A DNA stretch of 64,000 nt. Origin: Amorphus orientalis (lineage in GTDB: Bacteria; Pseudomonadota; Alphaproteobacteria; Rhizobiales; Amorphaceae). Position 1 is the first letter of the stretch. The number at the start of each line of letters is the position of its first letter. Below, in pieces: positions 54,937 to 62,958 of this stretch. The notes under the pieces are model-generated. The model was not told the origin of the DNA. It saw nothing but the letters and a program-made list of their open reading frames with translations, and did not search any database. The DNA is taken from NCBI RefSeq assembly GCF_030814015.1, contig NZ_JAUSUL010000009.1:1-64000 (forward strand). Direction: 5' to 3'. The position numbers and the translations under genes are program-made.

Positions 54937-55368
54937 TTATCTTGCGTAGTTGAAGATCGAGCAGGGGCTTGAAGTTGGGGTCGGCGTCTCGTCGCCGGTG
55001 TAGACGATCAGGCTCAGCCCGCCGTCGTCGCCGGTGGCGAGCACCAGGTGCGTCACCGGATTGCCCGGCATGCCGCACAGCTTGTTGCCGTTCAGGAGTT
55101 CCGGATCGGCCGGCGTCTCCAGCTTGAAGATGTGGCCTTCCATCGAGCCGCCGAAATCGGTCCAGTCGCCCTCTTTGGTGCCGACAGGCTCGATCTTGAC
55201 GCTCTTGTTGTCGGAGAACGTCACTTCGCCCTCGCTGACGGTGATGTCGCCGGTGATCGAGGTCGCGGTGTTGCTCAGCGCGCTCCAGTTGCCGTCGATC
55301 TCTGCGGCCGCCGCCGTCTGGGTCAGGCCGAACAGGACAATCGCGGCCAGGGCTCCAAGTTTGTGCAT
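54937..55368 (-). CDS. Secreted protein of unknown function inserted in the GTA cluster
   Basis: A 143-residue protein not recognised from any GTA. The signal peptide (HKLGALAAIVLFGLTQTAAAA) is cleaved before EIDGNWS. The mature part is beta-rich: ALSNTATSITGDITVSEGEVTFSDN, TDFGGSMEGHIFKLETP. Two cysteines (LCGMPGNP and SPCSIF) could form a disulfide. It is on the same strand as the GTA genes but stands in a gap between the tail terminator and major tail genes, which are normally adjacent. Predicted export makes a particle role unlikely, and it is probably passenger DNA. Function unknown. Confidence 0.72.
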   Translation of the reverse strand: MHKLGALAAIVLFGLTQTAAAAEIDGNWSALSNTATSITGDITVSEGEVTFSDNKSVKIEPVGTKEGDWTDFGGSMEGHIFKLETPADPELLNGNKLCGMPGNPVTHLVLATGDDGGLSLIVYTGDETPTPTSSPCSIFNYAR

Positions 55369-55432
55369 TCGCTCGCTCCAATGTCTCCCGAAGGGTGAGT
55401 GAAGCGACCGTGGCACGAGCCGGCCGTGGAAA

Positions 55433-55840
55433 CTACTGGGCAGGTTCCGTGACGGCGCGAAATCTCAGCGTCGCGATCTCCGACCGGCGGTCGCCGGCGG
55501 TGGCGAAGGTCCTGTCCACCGGGCGCAGCGACACAAGCCGATGCCCGTCGAGCGCGAGGGCGGCCCCCGCGAGAAGCCCCTCGATCCGGTCCGCGATCGC
55601 AGAGGCCTCCTTGCGGCCCCGGGCGGTGGAGTGAACCTCAAGGGACAGGCGATGCTCCCGCAGCGGCGGCACGTCGCCATCCATACGACGGTCGCTCGCC
55701 TCCGCAAAGCTCACGAACGGGTGGGGCGTCCCGCGCGGCGGACGGTCGAAGATCCGCGCCCCGCCGAGCAGGGAGACGAGGGTCATGTCCCCCGTGAGCT
55801 CCGCATGGATCGCGGCCTGCAGCGCGATGCCGGCATCCAT
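55433..55840 (-). CDS. GTA tail terminator, DUF3168 family (ORFg8-like)
   Basis: A 135-residue DUF3168 protein with ALQAAIHAELTGDMTLVSLLGGARIFDRPP and PHPFVSFAEASDRRMD, the conserved start of the family. It ends with TLRFRAVTEPAQ. It caps the tail and joins it to the head. The ATG overlaps the upstream stop by one base. Confidence 0.9.
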   Translation of the reverse strand: MDAGIALQAAIHAELTGDMTLVSLLGGARIFDRPPRGTPHPFVSFAEASDRRMDGDVPPLREHRLSLEVHSTARGRKEASAIADRIEGLLAGAALALDGHRLVSLRPVDRTFATAGDRRSEIATLRFRAVTEPAQ

Positions 55841-56172
55841 CAGCGCCCCTCCTCTTCCGCTTCCAGAACCAGATAGGCGTCCCGGTCGCCGGACGGCCTG
55901 GTCGCGCGAACCGTCAGCACCCGGCCGTCGACCAGGATCCGCTGGCCGCTTGCGATCCCGCTGAGCGCACGGATCGTGACCCTATGGGTGGCAATCCCGT
56001 CCGGCCGGCCGGCGCGGACGCGCTCGGCGGCCGACAGCGTCTCGACCCTGGCCCAGACGGTCGCGAGCGGGGTCCAGGTGACGGTGACCCCGCCTGCCCC
56101 GTCCGGTGTGGAGGTCGGGGCCTCGATGACGATGCGCCGGTCCAGCGCCCCGATGGGCACGTTCGCGCTCAT
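55840..56172 (-). CDS. GTA head closure protein (ORFg7-like)
   Basis: A 110-residue protein of the phage head-tail adaptor (SPP1 gp16-like) family. It has IGALDRRIVIEAPTSTPDGAGGVTVTWTPLATVWARVE, the hallmark start, and VRATRPSGDRDAYLVLEAEE at the end. It seals the filled head at the portal. The start overlaps the adaptor stop (ATGA). Confidence 0.9.
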   Translation of the reverse strand: MSANVPIGALDRRIVIEAPTSTPDGAGGVTVTWTPLATVWARVETLSAAERVRAGRPDGIATHRVTIRALSGIASGQRILVDGRVLTVRATRPSGDRDAYLVLEAEEEGR

Positions 56173-56729
56173 GCCACCCTCGTCAGCCGGAAGGGCCGGA
56201 CGAGGCTCGCGAGCCCCAGAGCCACCGGCTCGGGCGGATCGGCAAGCGCGGCCTCGCGATGCTGGTACCAGTGGGCGGCGAGCATCAGCACCGCCTGGCG
56301 CAGCGGCGCCGGCACGTCCGAAGCCCCGCTGCCGTAGCCGGCCGTCACATCCACCTCGACCTGGCTGCCCGCAAGCGGCTCGCCGCTGGCCAGCATCCTC
56401 AGCCGGGCCGTGGCCAGATCGACGACATAGCGATCGGAGGCCAGCACGCTGGCGGTTCCGTCGGCGCGGCGCAGAGTCACCGCATCGACCGACAGGATCG
56501 GCTGGGGCTCCAGCCGCAGCAGTCCGGCCGCCTTCATGTCCTCGCGAATGATGCGCCAGCCCTGGGCGATCAAGGCCCGCCCGGTCGCGATTTCCACGTG
56601 GCGCCTTGCCGCCGCGATGAGATCGCCGATGAGGGTGTCGTCGTCCGCCGCATCGACGCGCAGATGCGCCTTCGCCTCGGCGAGCGTCACCGGCTCGGAT
56701 GCGGGCGGATCGGTCAGGATGGCTGTCAT
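56169..56729 (-). CDS. GTA head-tail adaptor protein (ORFg6-like)
   Basis: A 186-residue helical adaptor of the HK97 gp6-like family. PVTLAEAKAHLRVDAADDDTLIGDLIAAARRHVEIATGRALI is the diagnostic segment; PAPLRQAVLMLAAHWYQHREA follows near the end. It binds beneath the portal. Upstream is a 390-base repeat-filled gap to the capsid gene. Confidence 0.92.
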   Translation of the reverse strand: MTAILTDPPASEPVTLAEAKAHLRVDAADDDTLIGDLIAAARRHVEIATGRALIAQGWRIIREDMKAAGLLRLEPQPILSVDAVTLRRADGTASVLASDRYVVDLATARLRMLASGEPLAGSQVEVDVTAGYGSGASDVPAPLRQAVLMLAAHWYQHREAALADPPEPVALGLASLVRPFRLTRVA

Positions 56730-56807
56730 GATGCCTCCGAAGAAAAAAGGGCCCCGCTCGCGATGAACGGGGCCCAGTCGGGCGGGGAGAACCGCATCGG
56801 CCCGAAA

Positions 56808-57105
56808 AGTGGAAACCGGTTTTCGGGCAAGCCGATGCGCAGCGATGCATCGGCCCGAAAAGTGGGGACCGGCTTTTCTCGCTCACGCCGGAGTGCGCTC
56901 CGCGCACCGGCTCCGCGAGGGCGCCCTGACCGGGCGGCGGACGGTCGTCCGCTGGCTGGCGCTGTCCGGTCAGGCTGAGTCTGGTTCGGCGGGCGCCAGC
57001 CCCAAATTCCGCTCATTCCCGCGGAAGCGGGAATCCAGGGCCAAGGTCCGAAGCGCAGGTATCCGGACCCCTGGACCCCGGCTTTCGCCGGGGTGAGCGG
57101 GCCAA
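56808..57105. repeat. Repeat cluster between capsid and adaptor genes (RIME-like, family A, WIPAFAGM type)
   Basis: A 390-base gap without a gene. It contains two RIME-like copies (CGGCCCGAAAAGTGG-AACCGG near 56808 and 56852), a family A copy (about 56880-56965) and a third type (about 57007-57037) with TTCCGCTCATTCCCGCGGAAGCGGG, GAATCCAGGGCCAAGG. This third type encodes the repeat-peptide pattern LDSRFRGN/WIPAFAGM known from many alphaproteobacteria. A related hairpin CCCCGGCTTTCGCCGGGG ends the block. Confidence 0.75.
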
Positions 57106-57118
57106 TTCACTCAACCCC

Positions 57119-58377
57119 TCAGCTCGTGCCGAACTTCAGGAGCTTGATCGCGTCGAAGTCCTGGACGCCGCCGCCCACCCGCTTGGTGGTGTAGAAGAGG
57201 ACGTACGGCTTGGAGGAATAGGGATCGCGCAGGACGCGCACACCCATCCGGTCGACGATCAGGTAGCCGCGCCGGAAATCGCCGAAGGCGATCGCCATGT
57301 CGTCGGAGCCGATGTCGGGCATGTCCTCCGCCTCGACCACCGGAAAGCCCATCAGAGAGGCGGGCCCGCCCGGAACCGCCGGCGGCTGCCAGAGATAGGC
57401 GTCGTCGTCGTCCTTCATCTTGCGGACTGCGGCCTGGGTGGCGCGGTTCATGACGAAGTGGGCGTTCTGCCGGTAACCGGCCTTCAGCGCATAGACGAGG
57501 TCGATCAGCGCATCGCCCGGGTCCTCGCTCGCGAACGCGCCGTCCGCACCGGTCGCCACGTAGCCGAGCTTGCCCCATTCCCAGGAGCCTTCCGCCACGG
57601 TGTCGTAGAACAGGAAGCCGGTGGGCTCGGTCTCGCCCTCGCCTGAGACGAACGCCTTGCCCTCCTGGACCGCGAACGCCTGGTCGATCTCCTCCGCCAG
57701 CCACTGGCCGAGATCGATCGCGGCGTCGTCGAGCAGCGTCGAGGTGGCCGCCGGCATGGCGTAAAGCTCCATCGTCGGAACGTGAGTTCCTTCAGGACGG
57801 GCGCGTCGGTTGTGGTGCGGGCGTCGGTCTCGCCGACCCAGCCGGTCGCCGGGCCGGAGATGGCGAACGGCTTCTTGAAGCTCGTGCCGGAGACCTGGCG
57901 CACGCCCGCAATCGACCGGATCGGCGAGATCGCGGCGAGCCGCCGGCCGATCTCCCGGTCGACCTCTTCCGGCACCAGATAGCCGGCGTCGTCGGAGGCC
58001 GCCGTCAGCGCCTTCAGCTCAAGCGCTTTCAGGTCGTGATCGCGGCCGGAGCGGACATAGGCCTCGAAGGCGGCCTTGTGTTCCAGCGCAGCACCCGAGC
58101 GGAAGGCCGCGCCGTCGCCGCCGAGCGCCGGACGCCGCGCCTTCAGCACCAGGTCGTCCACCCGTGCCCGGTGGGCGTCGAGCGCCCTGTCGACCCGGTC
58201 GAGCTTTTCCAGCGTCACCACGTCCGTGGCGGAGCGCCGTTCCAGCTCGTCCAGGCGGCGGTCGTTGGTCTCCTTGAAGACCTCGAACGCGCCCATGAAG
58301 TCGGCGAAGGCGGCGCCGAGATCGCCGTCGCCCGGAGCCGCCTTGGTCTCGAAGGCCATGTGGTTGGTCTCGCTCAT
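57119..58377 (-). pseudogene. GTA major capsid protein with a one-base frameshift (ORFg5-like)
   Basis: HK97-type capsid gene. Frame one covers the delta domain and the start of the shell domain (MSETNHMAFETKAAPGDGD, then AASDDAGYLVPEEVDREIGRRLAAISPIRSIAGV) and ends with TTDAPVLKELTF. The rest, MELYAMPAATSTLLDDAAIDLGQWLAEEIDQAF to LLKFGTS, is in another frame. One G is missing from a GG run at 57777-57778 (expected GGG), which would restore LTFPTMELYAMP. The total length of 1259 is one base short of 420 codons. This is either a real inactivating mutation or a base-call error. The start overlaps the protease stop (ATGA). Confidence 0.85.
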
Positions 58378-58976
58378 GTGCTGTGCCTCGTGTCGTTGAG
58401 AAGGTGGGCGGCACGCCGGAACCCGGCCGCAAGCCGCGTGCGGTCGATCGCGACGGAAGCCGCCGCGGCCTTGGCAGCCCGGGCACGCGCCTCGGGCAGC
58501 ATCGGAAAGGTGACGATGGAGATCTCCCAGAGGTCGACCTCCAGGAGCAGCCGGTGGCCCGTCGCCGGATCCCTGGCCTCGCGAACGGTCTTGAACCCGA
58601 TGGACAGGCCGTCCAGCACGCCGTCGCGCATCAGCGCGCGAACCTCGCGGCCGCGCGTCGTTTCGTCGGTGATGCGGCCGCGCACGTGCAGCCCGCGCCG
58701 GTCTTCCGCGATCAGGAGCCAGCGCCCGATCGGCTCGGCCGGATCGTGCTGGTAGAGGAGCTTGATCCGCCCCGCCTCCTTCTCCCCAAGGACCCGGGCG
58801 AACGCGCCCGGCGCCACCACGTCGCCGGAGAGATCGGCCCGGCCGAACAGGGTCGCGTAGCCGGAAAATGTCCCGTCGGCCGAAACCGTCGGCTCCGGCG
58901 CCGGCGAAAACTTCACCTCCAGCGCTGCAGCGTGCGCTTCGTCGCCCGGCCCGCGCCGCCTGGACCGCCCGCTCAT
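58374..58976 (-). CDS. GTA prohead protease, HK97 family (ORFg4-like)
   Basis: A 200-residue serine protease of the U35 prohead family. FSGYATLFGRADLSGDVVAPGAF, with a conserved aspartate, is followed by KLLYQHDPAEPIGRW (catalytic histidine) and DGLSIGFKTV (catalytic serine), then LWEISIVTFPMLPEA. It trims the capsid delta domain during head maturation. It overlaps both neighbours by four bases and is intact. Confidence 0.93.
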   Translation of the reverse strand: MSGRSRRRGPGDEAHAAALEVKFSPAPEPTVSADGTFSGYATLFGRADLSGDVVAPGAFARVLGEKEAGRIKLLYQHDPAEPIGRWLLIAEDRRGLHVRGRITDETTRGREVRALMRDGVLDGLSIGFKTVREARDPATGHRLLLEVDLWEISIVTFPMLPEARARAAKAAAASVAIDRTRLAAGFRRAAHLLNDTRHST

Positions 58977-59122
58977 CGCCCAACCTCGACGATGCGCGGG
59001 CCACGGCCCGGCCGCGCCGCCTGCCGCCGTGCGATCAGCCGGGCCATTTCCTGGACGAAGTCGGCGAACACGCGCCGATGGTCGCCGGACGATGCCGCCG
59101 GCCCGTTCACGTGACTCTGCAT
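58973..59122 (-). CDS. Small GTA-cluster protein (49 residues)
   Basis: A 49-residue basic protein, MQSHVNGPAASSGDHRR to IVEVGR, from ATG 59122. Its stop overlaps the protease start (ATGA). The segment FADFVQEMARLIA resembles FNDFVNEIARLTA in the 62-residue protein encoded at 59355, so the two may share ancestry. A ribosome site AGGAGAAACACC precedes the start. Function unknown. Confidence 0.55.
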   Translation of the reverse strand: MQSHVNGPAASSGDHRRVFADFVQEMARLIARRQAARPGRGPRIVEVGR

Positions 59123-59147
59123 GGTGTTTCTCCTGATATTGGGTCCC

Positions 59148-59340
59148 TCACGCCGAGTGCGCTTTCGCGCACCGGCTCCGGGTGGGCGGCCTCCGGCCGG
59201 CGCGCGGTCGCGCGCTGGTGAGTGATATCCAGCGAAGCTGAGGTCTCGTCCTCCGAAGCCGGCCTCAAACTCCGCTCATTCCGGCGAAAGCCGGAATCCA
59301 GGGCCAAGGGCCGCAGCGTCGGAGTTCGACTGCCTCTCGG
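59148..59340. repeat. Family A repeat plus WIPAFAGM-type repeat
   Basis: The 232-base gap between two small GTA genes holds a family A copy (about 59148-59220; CTCACGCCGAGTGCGC, CCGGCCGGCGCGCGGTCGCG). A third-type repeat follows (about 59271-59305; CTCCGCTCATTCCGGCGAAA, GCCGGAATCCAGGGCCAAGG). No gene is seen. Confidence 0.75.
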
Positions 59341-59354
59341 CGCGAGCGAAAAAA

Positions 59355-59543
59355 CTAATCCCGGTCGCGAAAAATCGCCGTCAGCCGGGCGATCTCGTTG
59401 ACGAAGTCGTTGAAGCGCCGGTTGGAGCTGGCCAGCTCGCGCAGCGCCCAGACCAGGAGCGCGCTCGCCGAACTGGCCCACAGAAACAGCGCCAGGTGCG
59501 CGAGATCGCCCCGGTCCATGACCGACTGGGTGACGGGGTCCAC
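59355..59543 (-). CDS. Small GTA-cluster membrane protein
   Basis: A 62-residue protein with one hydrophobic helix (LAHLALFLWASSASALLVWAL) and a charged C-terminal tail (RRFNDFVNEIARLTAIFRDRD). It sits between portal and protease genes, where RcGTA and relatives have one small gene (the g3.5 position). The start is GTG at 59543, directly after the portal stop. Its role is unknown; a link with head formation at the membrane is only suggested by position. Confidence 0.68.
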   Translation of the reverse strand: MDPVTQSVMDRGDLAHLALFLWASSASALLVWALRELASSNRRFNDFVNEIARLTAIFRDRD

Positions 59544-59544
59544 A

Positions 59545-60735
59545 TCAGCTCCGATCCGCGCCGGGGCCGTCGGGTCGCGGCGAATAGCCGACTGCCGCGC
59601 GCTTTTCGTTGTCCGTCAGGAACGAGGCCGCCTCCAGCCGCCGCCACAGCACCTCGCGTTCGCTGGACAGCGCCTCCACCCGGTCCGCATCCAGGCTCAG
59701 CCGCAGCGCGTCGCCGAACACCGGCGCCAGCCAGCCGCCGATCGCCTCGGCCGTGCGCGCCACCAGGGGCAGCACCGTCTGGCGCCACAGCGCCCGGTTC
59801 GCCTCCTGGTAGTTCGCGTAGGTGTTGTCGCCGGGGATGCCGAGCAGCATCGGCGGCACGCCGAAGGCGAGCGCAATCTCCCGGGCGGCCTGGTTCTTGG
59901 CCTCGATGAAGTCCATGTCCTTGGGCGAGAGCGCCATCGAGCGCCAGTCGAGCCCGCCTTCCAGAAGGAGCGGCCGGCCGGCGTTGCGGGCGCCCTGATA
60001 GCCCTCCTCCAGCTCGCTCTTCAGCCGCTCGAACTGGTCCGCCGTCAGCGTCCCGTCGCCGCCGGAATAGACCAGCGCGCCGGAGGGTCGGGCAGCGTTG
60101 TCGAGCAGCGCCTTGTTCCAGGCGCCGGCGGCGTTGTGGATGTCGAGGCTGGTCTGCGCCGCCTCGATCGGGGCGAAGCCGTAGTGGTCGTTCAGCGGGT
60201 GAAACAGCGTCAGGTGCAGGATCGGCGAGAGCCCCTCTCCGCCCTGGGAAAACCGCACCGAGCGCCCGCCGACGGTGTACTCGAACGCCTCCGGCCAGCC
60301 GCTCGGCCCCGGAAGCACCTTCATCCGGTCCGGGCGGAGCGCGTGCAGCTCGCGCACCCGCCCATCGACGGCAACCGCCTCCAGATAGGCGTTGCCCGCC
60401 ACCAGCAGGTGCCCGTAGACCGCCTCAAGGAGCCCTGCCCCCGTCTGGCCCGCATTCGGGCGGTGAAGCAGGTCCAGAAGCGGATGCCGCTCGACCTCGC
60501 TTTCACCCCGATAGAGCAGCAGCGGCACCGAGGCGGCCGCCTCCGCAATCGTGCGGACGCAGCGATAGACCACCGGGTTCCTGGTGTAGCCTTCCCGGGC
60601 AAGTGCAGCGTAGTCGCGCGGGGTCCACACCGGCCGGCCCACCGAGGAGAGCGCCACCAGCGGCCCGGTCCGCGAGGCCTTGGCTTCGGGCGCAGCCTCT
60701 CCGCCCGCCCGCCTGAAAAAGCGATCGATCCGCAT
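59545..60735 (-). CDS. GTA portal protein (ORFg3-like)
   Basis: A 396-residue HK97-type portal, the same length as in RcGTA. It has MRIDRFFRRAGGEA at the start, YTRNPVVYRCVRTIAEAAASVPLLLY, GNAYLEAV and FGVPPMLLGIPGDNTYANYQEANRALWRQTVLPL, the family signature. It forms the dodecameric DNA gate of the head. The ATG at 60735 is followed directly by the conserved start. Upstream is a repeat-rich 400-base stretch where the terminase gene should adjoin. Confidence 0.95.
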   Translation of the reverse strand: MRIDRFFRRAGGEAAPEAKASRTGPLVALSSVGRPVWTPRDYAALAREGYTRNPVVYRCVRTIAEAAASVPLLLYRGESEVERHPLLDLLHRPNAGQTGAGLLEAVYGHLLVAGNAYLEAVAVDGRVRELHALRPDRMKVLPGPSGWPEAFEYTVGGRSVRFSQGGEGLSPILHLTLFHPLNDHYGFAPIEAAQTSLDIHNAAGAWNKALLDNAARPSGALVYSGGDGTLTADQFERLKSELEEGYQGARNAGRPLLLEGGLDWRSMALSPKDMDFIEAKNQAAREIALAFGVPPMLLGIPGDNTYANYQEANRALWRQTVLPLVARTAEAIGGWLAPVFGDALRLSLDADRVEALSSEREVLWRRLEAASFLTDNEKRAAVGYSPRPDGPGADRS

Positions 60736-60747
60736 GGTTGGTCCTTC

Positions 60748-60985
60748 TCTTTCGCTCACGCGAGCGCGCGCTGCTCGCCGCGGCACGGGCACGGGCACGG
60801 GCACGGGCGCGGCCATCTCCTTGGTCCCGGTCGCTTCGCTCCGCGCCTCTTGGATGGCCGGCGCGCCGTCGCGCGCTGGCTGGATAAGTCCTGATGGGCC
60901 TGCCTTGTGGCGCCCGAGCCCCAACCCAATCTCCGCTCATCCCAGCGAAGGCGGGGATCCAGGGCCAGGGGTCGCAGCCTCTGAG
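60748..60985. repeat. Family A repeat (with GGGCAC run) plus WIPAFAGM-type repeat
   Basis: A family A copy (about 60748-60882; CTCACGCGAGCGCGCGCTGC, four tandem GGGCAC hexamers, GGTCCCGGTCGCTTCGCTCC) is followed by a third-type repeat (about 60932-60965; CTCCGCTCATCCCAGCGAAG, GCGGGGATCCAGGGCCAGGG). It lies upstream of the portal gene. Confidence 0.75.
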
Positions 60986-61029
60986 GTCGACAGACCCAAA
61001 GTCCGGCCGTGCCGGATCATTCCGGCCGA

Positions 61030-61077
61030 TGAGCGCCCAGACCAGCGCTTCCAGCCGGTCAGGCACGTGCCCGCTGG
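61030..61077 (-). pseudogene. Duplicated fragment of the terminase large subunit 3' end
   Basis: These 48 bases match 61659-61706, inside the 3' end of the large terminase gene, at 42 of 48 positions in the same orientation. Translated on the minus strand the fragment reads VPDRLEALVWALIG, against SPDRLDALVWALTD in the intact gene. The two copies flank the inserted secreted-protein gene at 61138-61593. Confidence 0.8.
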
Positions 61078-61137
61078 ACAAATGTCGTGCGTTGGCCGCA
61101 CCTTATCCGCCTCGCCAACGTTTCCGCGGACGCTCCC

Positions 61138-61593
61138 ATGGCCCACCGAACTGCGCCGCTGCTTTGTGCAGCCGCTCTCGTCTTGAATGCGGCCCCGGCC
61201 GCCGCCCTGAGCAATCACTGCATCACGATCGACGCGCGAAAGGGGTGGCAGTACCTCGACATCCCGCGCGGCATACCGGCGGACATCCGCGCCGACGCCG
61301 CATGGACCGTCGACGCCCGCTCGTACGGCGACGTCGACGAACGCGGACATCGGGGCGCAGCGGCGACGGCCCTCGAACCCTATTCGGCCTACAAGGTGAT
61401 CCCGAGCCTCCCGTTCGGGCGACTTCTTGTCACCGACGGTGTGGACATCGTCGATTTCTACGTTTTCGAAGGCGAGGTCACGCAAGCGATCCTTAACTAT
61501 CTGGAGTTCGGCGGCCGGTTCGGATTCCGCATCAACGACACCGCCCTGTCCGACAATGCCGGCTCCGCGCGGCTCTGCATCGCGATGGATTGA
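61138..61593 (+). CDS. Secreted protein of unknown function, inserted against the GTA genes
   Basis: A 151-residue protein on the plus strand, opposite to all GTA genes. The signal peptide (MAHRTAPLLCAAALVLNAAPAAA) is cleaved before LSNHC. The mature domain has SNHCITIDARKGWQYLDIPRGIP near its start and GRFGFRINDTALSDNAGSARLCIAMD at its end. The two cysteines near the ends could pair. The pattern suggests a small beta-sandwich. No family was recognised. It ends 15 bases before the terminase stop, in convergent orientation, and is bounded on the other side by a duplicated terminase fragment. It is thus an insertion into the GTA operon. Confidence 0.75.
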   Translation: MAHRTAPLLCAAALVLNAAPAAALSNHCITIDARKGWQYLDIPRGIPADIRADAAWTVDARSYGDVDERGHRGAAATALEPYSAYKVIPSLPFGRLLVTDGVDIVDFYVFEGEVTQAILNYLEFGGRFGFRINDTALSDNAGSARLCIAMD

Positions 61594-61608
61594 AGCGCCC
61601 GGACGCCC

Positions 61609-62958
61609 TCACACCCGCCGGATCGCGGGCCTCCCGCCGGGCGCCAGCATCAGGTCGGTGAGCGCCCAGACCAGCGCATCCAGCCGGTCCGGCGAGCGCC
61701 CGTTGGCCTGTCCGTCCGGGCCGAACGCGCACAGCTCGTCCTCCAGCTCCGGGAAGACGCCGGCATGGCGCACCCGGCCCTGGGCATAGAGCGTCGCGAC
61801 CGGCTCGGCCCTGAGCCACTTGCCCCGGCTTGCCCGCACGGCGCGCACCGGCACGCCGGCGTCCACCTGCCGGATCACCGCGGCCACCATGTCGCCGCCC
61901 TGGTTGATTTCCGCCACCAGCGCATCCGCCTCCAGCCGGCGCCAGGTCGCCACCGCCCGCGCTGCCCACACGTCGGGGGCCGCCGCCGTCACCGTGTCGT
62001 CGGCCACCACGTAGCCGAGCCCGTCGGTTCCAAGCCCGGCCGCCACGATGCCACAGACGGAGGCGCGGCCGCCCGAGGCCGGCGGATCCACCGCCACCAC
62101 GATGCGCGTCAGCTCCGGCGCCGCGTCCACCCGCGCCCGCTCCACCGCGTCCCGGCTCCACAGCGCGTCCTCGCGGTCCGTCAGGATCTCGCCGTCCAGC
62201 TCCTGCCGGCCGAGCCGCGTGCCGCGATAGCGGCCCACCACCGCCTCCAGAAAACCGGGCGCCAGATTGGCCGCGTTGTCCCTGGTCGGCATCCGCGCCA
62301 CCGCCGTTCCCGGCGCGGCGATCAGCCGTTTCAGGAGCGGGATCGCCCGGGGCGTCGTCGTCACCGCCTGGCGCGGGCGCTCGCCCAGCCTGAGCGCGAA
62401 CTGTAGCATGTCCCAGGCCGCCTCCGCCTGCCGCCACTTGGCCAGTTCGTCGGCCCAGGCGGCGCCGAACTGGGGCCCGCGCAGGCTTTCCGGATCGTCG
62501 GCCGAGTAAAGCTCCGCGATCGCCCCGTTCTTCCATTCAAGCCGCCGCCGGGAGGGCTGCCAGGCCGGCCGCTCGTCGGCCGCATGAACGGCCAGTATCC
62601 CGGACACCCCCTCCACCATGACGGCGCGCGCATCGATCAGGTTCTCGCCGACCAGCGCGATCCGTCCGACCGGCGCCGGCGCGAACCCGTCCCTGCCGAG
62701 CGCCATCCCCTTCACCCATTCCGCGCCCGCCCGGGTCTTTCCCGCGCCGCGTCCGCCGAGGATCAGCCAGACGGTCCAGTCGCCGTCCGGCGGCAGCTGC
62801 TCGTCGCGGGCCTGGAACAGCCATTCCCGCGCGAGCCAGCGCACCGTCTCGTGCGGCAGCCCGGCCAGGAAGACCGCCCGCTCATCCGCCGTCAGGGCGT
62901 CCAGCGAGGCGATCAAGGCGGCGCGCAAGGTCCTGTCTGAGGGCGTCGATATCGTCAT
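61609..62958 (-). CDS. terL: GTA terminase large subunit (ORFg2-like)
   Basis: A 449-residue DNA-packaging motor. The ATPase domain has Walker A GGRGAGKTRAG (near 68-78) and the DExx-type LRGPQFGAAWADELAKW. The C-terminal RNase-H-like nuclease domain has IVVAVDPPASGG with the first acidic residue and VAEINQGGDM. It ends DRLDALVWALTDLMLAPGG. In GTAs it packages random host DNA by headful. The start overlaps the small terminase gene by 77 bases. It is intact, but an inserted gene separates it from the portal gene. Confidence 0.95.
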   Translation of the reverse strand: MTISTPSDRTLRAALIASLDALTADERAVFLAGLPHETVRWLAREWLFQARDEQLPPDGDWTVWLILGGRGAGKTRAGAEWVKGMALGRDGFAPAPVGRIALVGENLIDARAVMVEGVSGILAVHAADERPAWQPSRRRLEWKNGAIAELYSADDPESLRGPQFGAAWADELAKWRQAEAAWDMLQFALRLGERPRQAVTTTPRAIPLLKRLIAAPGTAVARMPTRDNAANLAPGFLEAVVGRYRGTRLGRQELDGEILTDREDALWSRDAVERARVDAAPELTRIVVAVDPPASGGRASVCGIVAAGLGTDGLGYVVADDTVTAAAPDVWAARAVATWRRLEADALVAEINQGGDMVAAVIRQVDAGVPVRAVRASRGKWLRAEPVATLYAQGRVRHAGVFPELEDELCAFGPDGQANGRSPDRLDALVWALTDLMLAPGGRPAIRRV

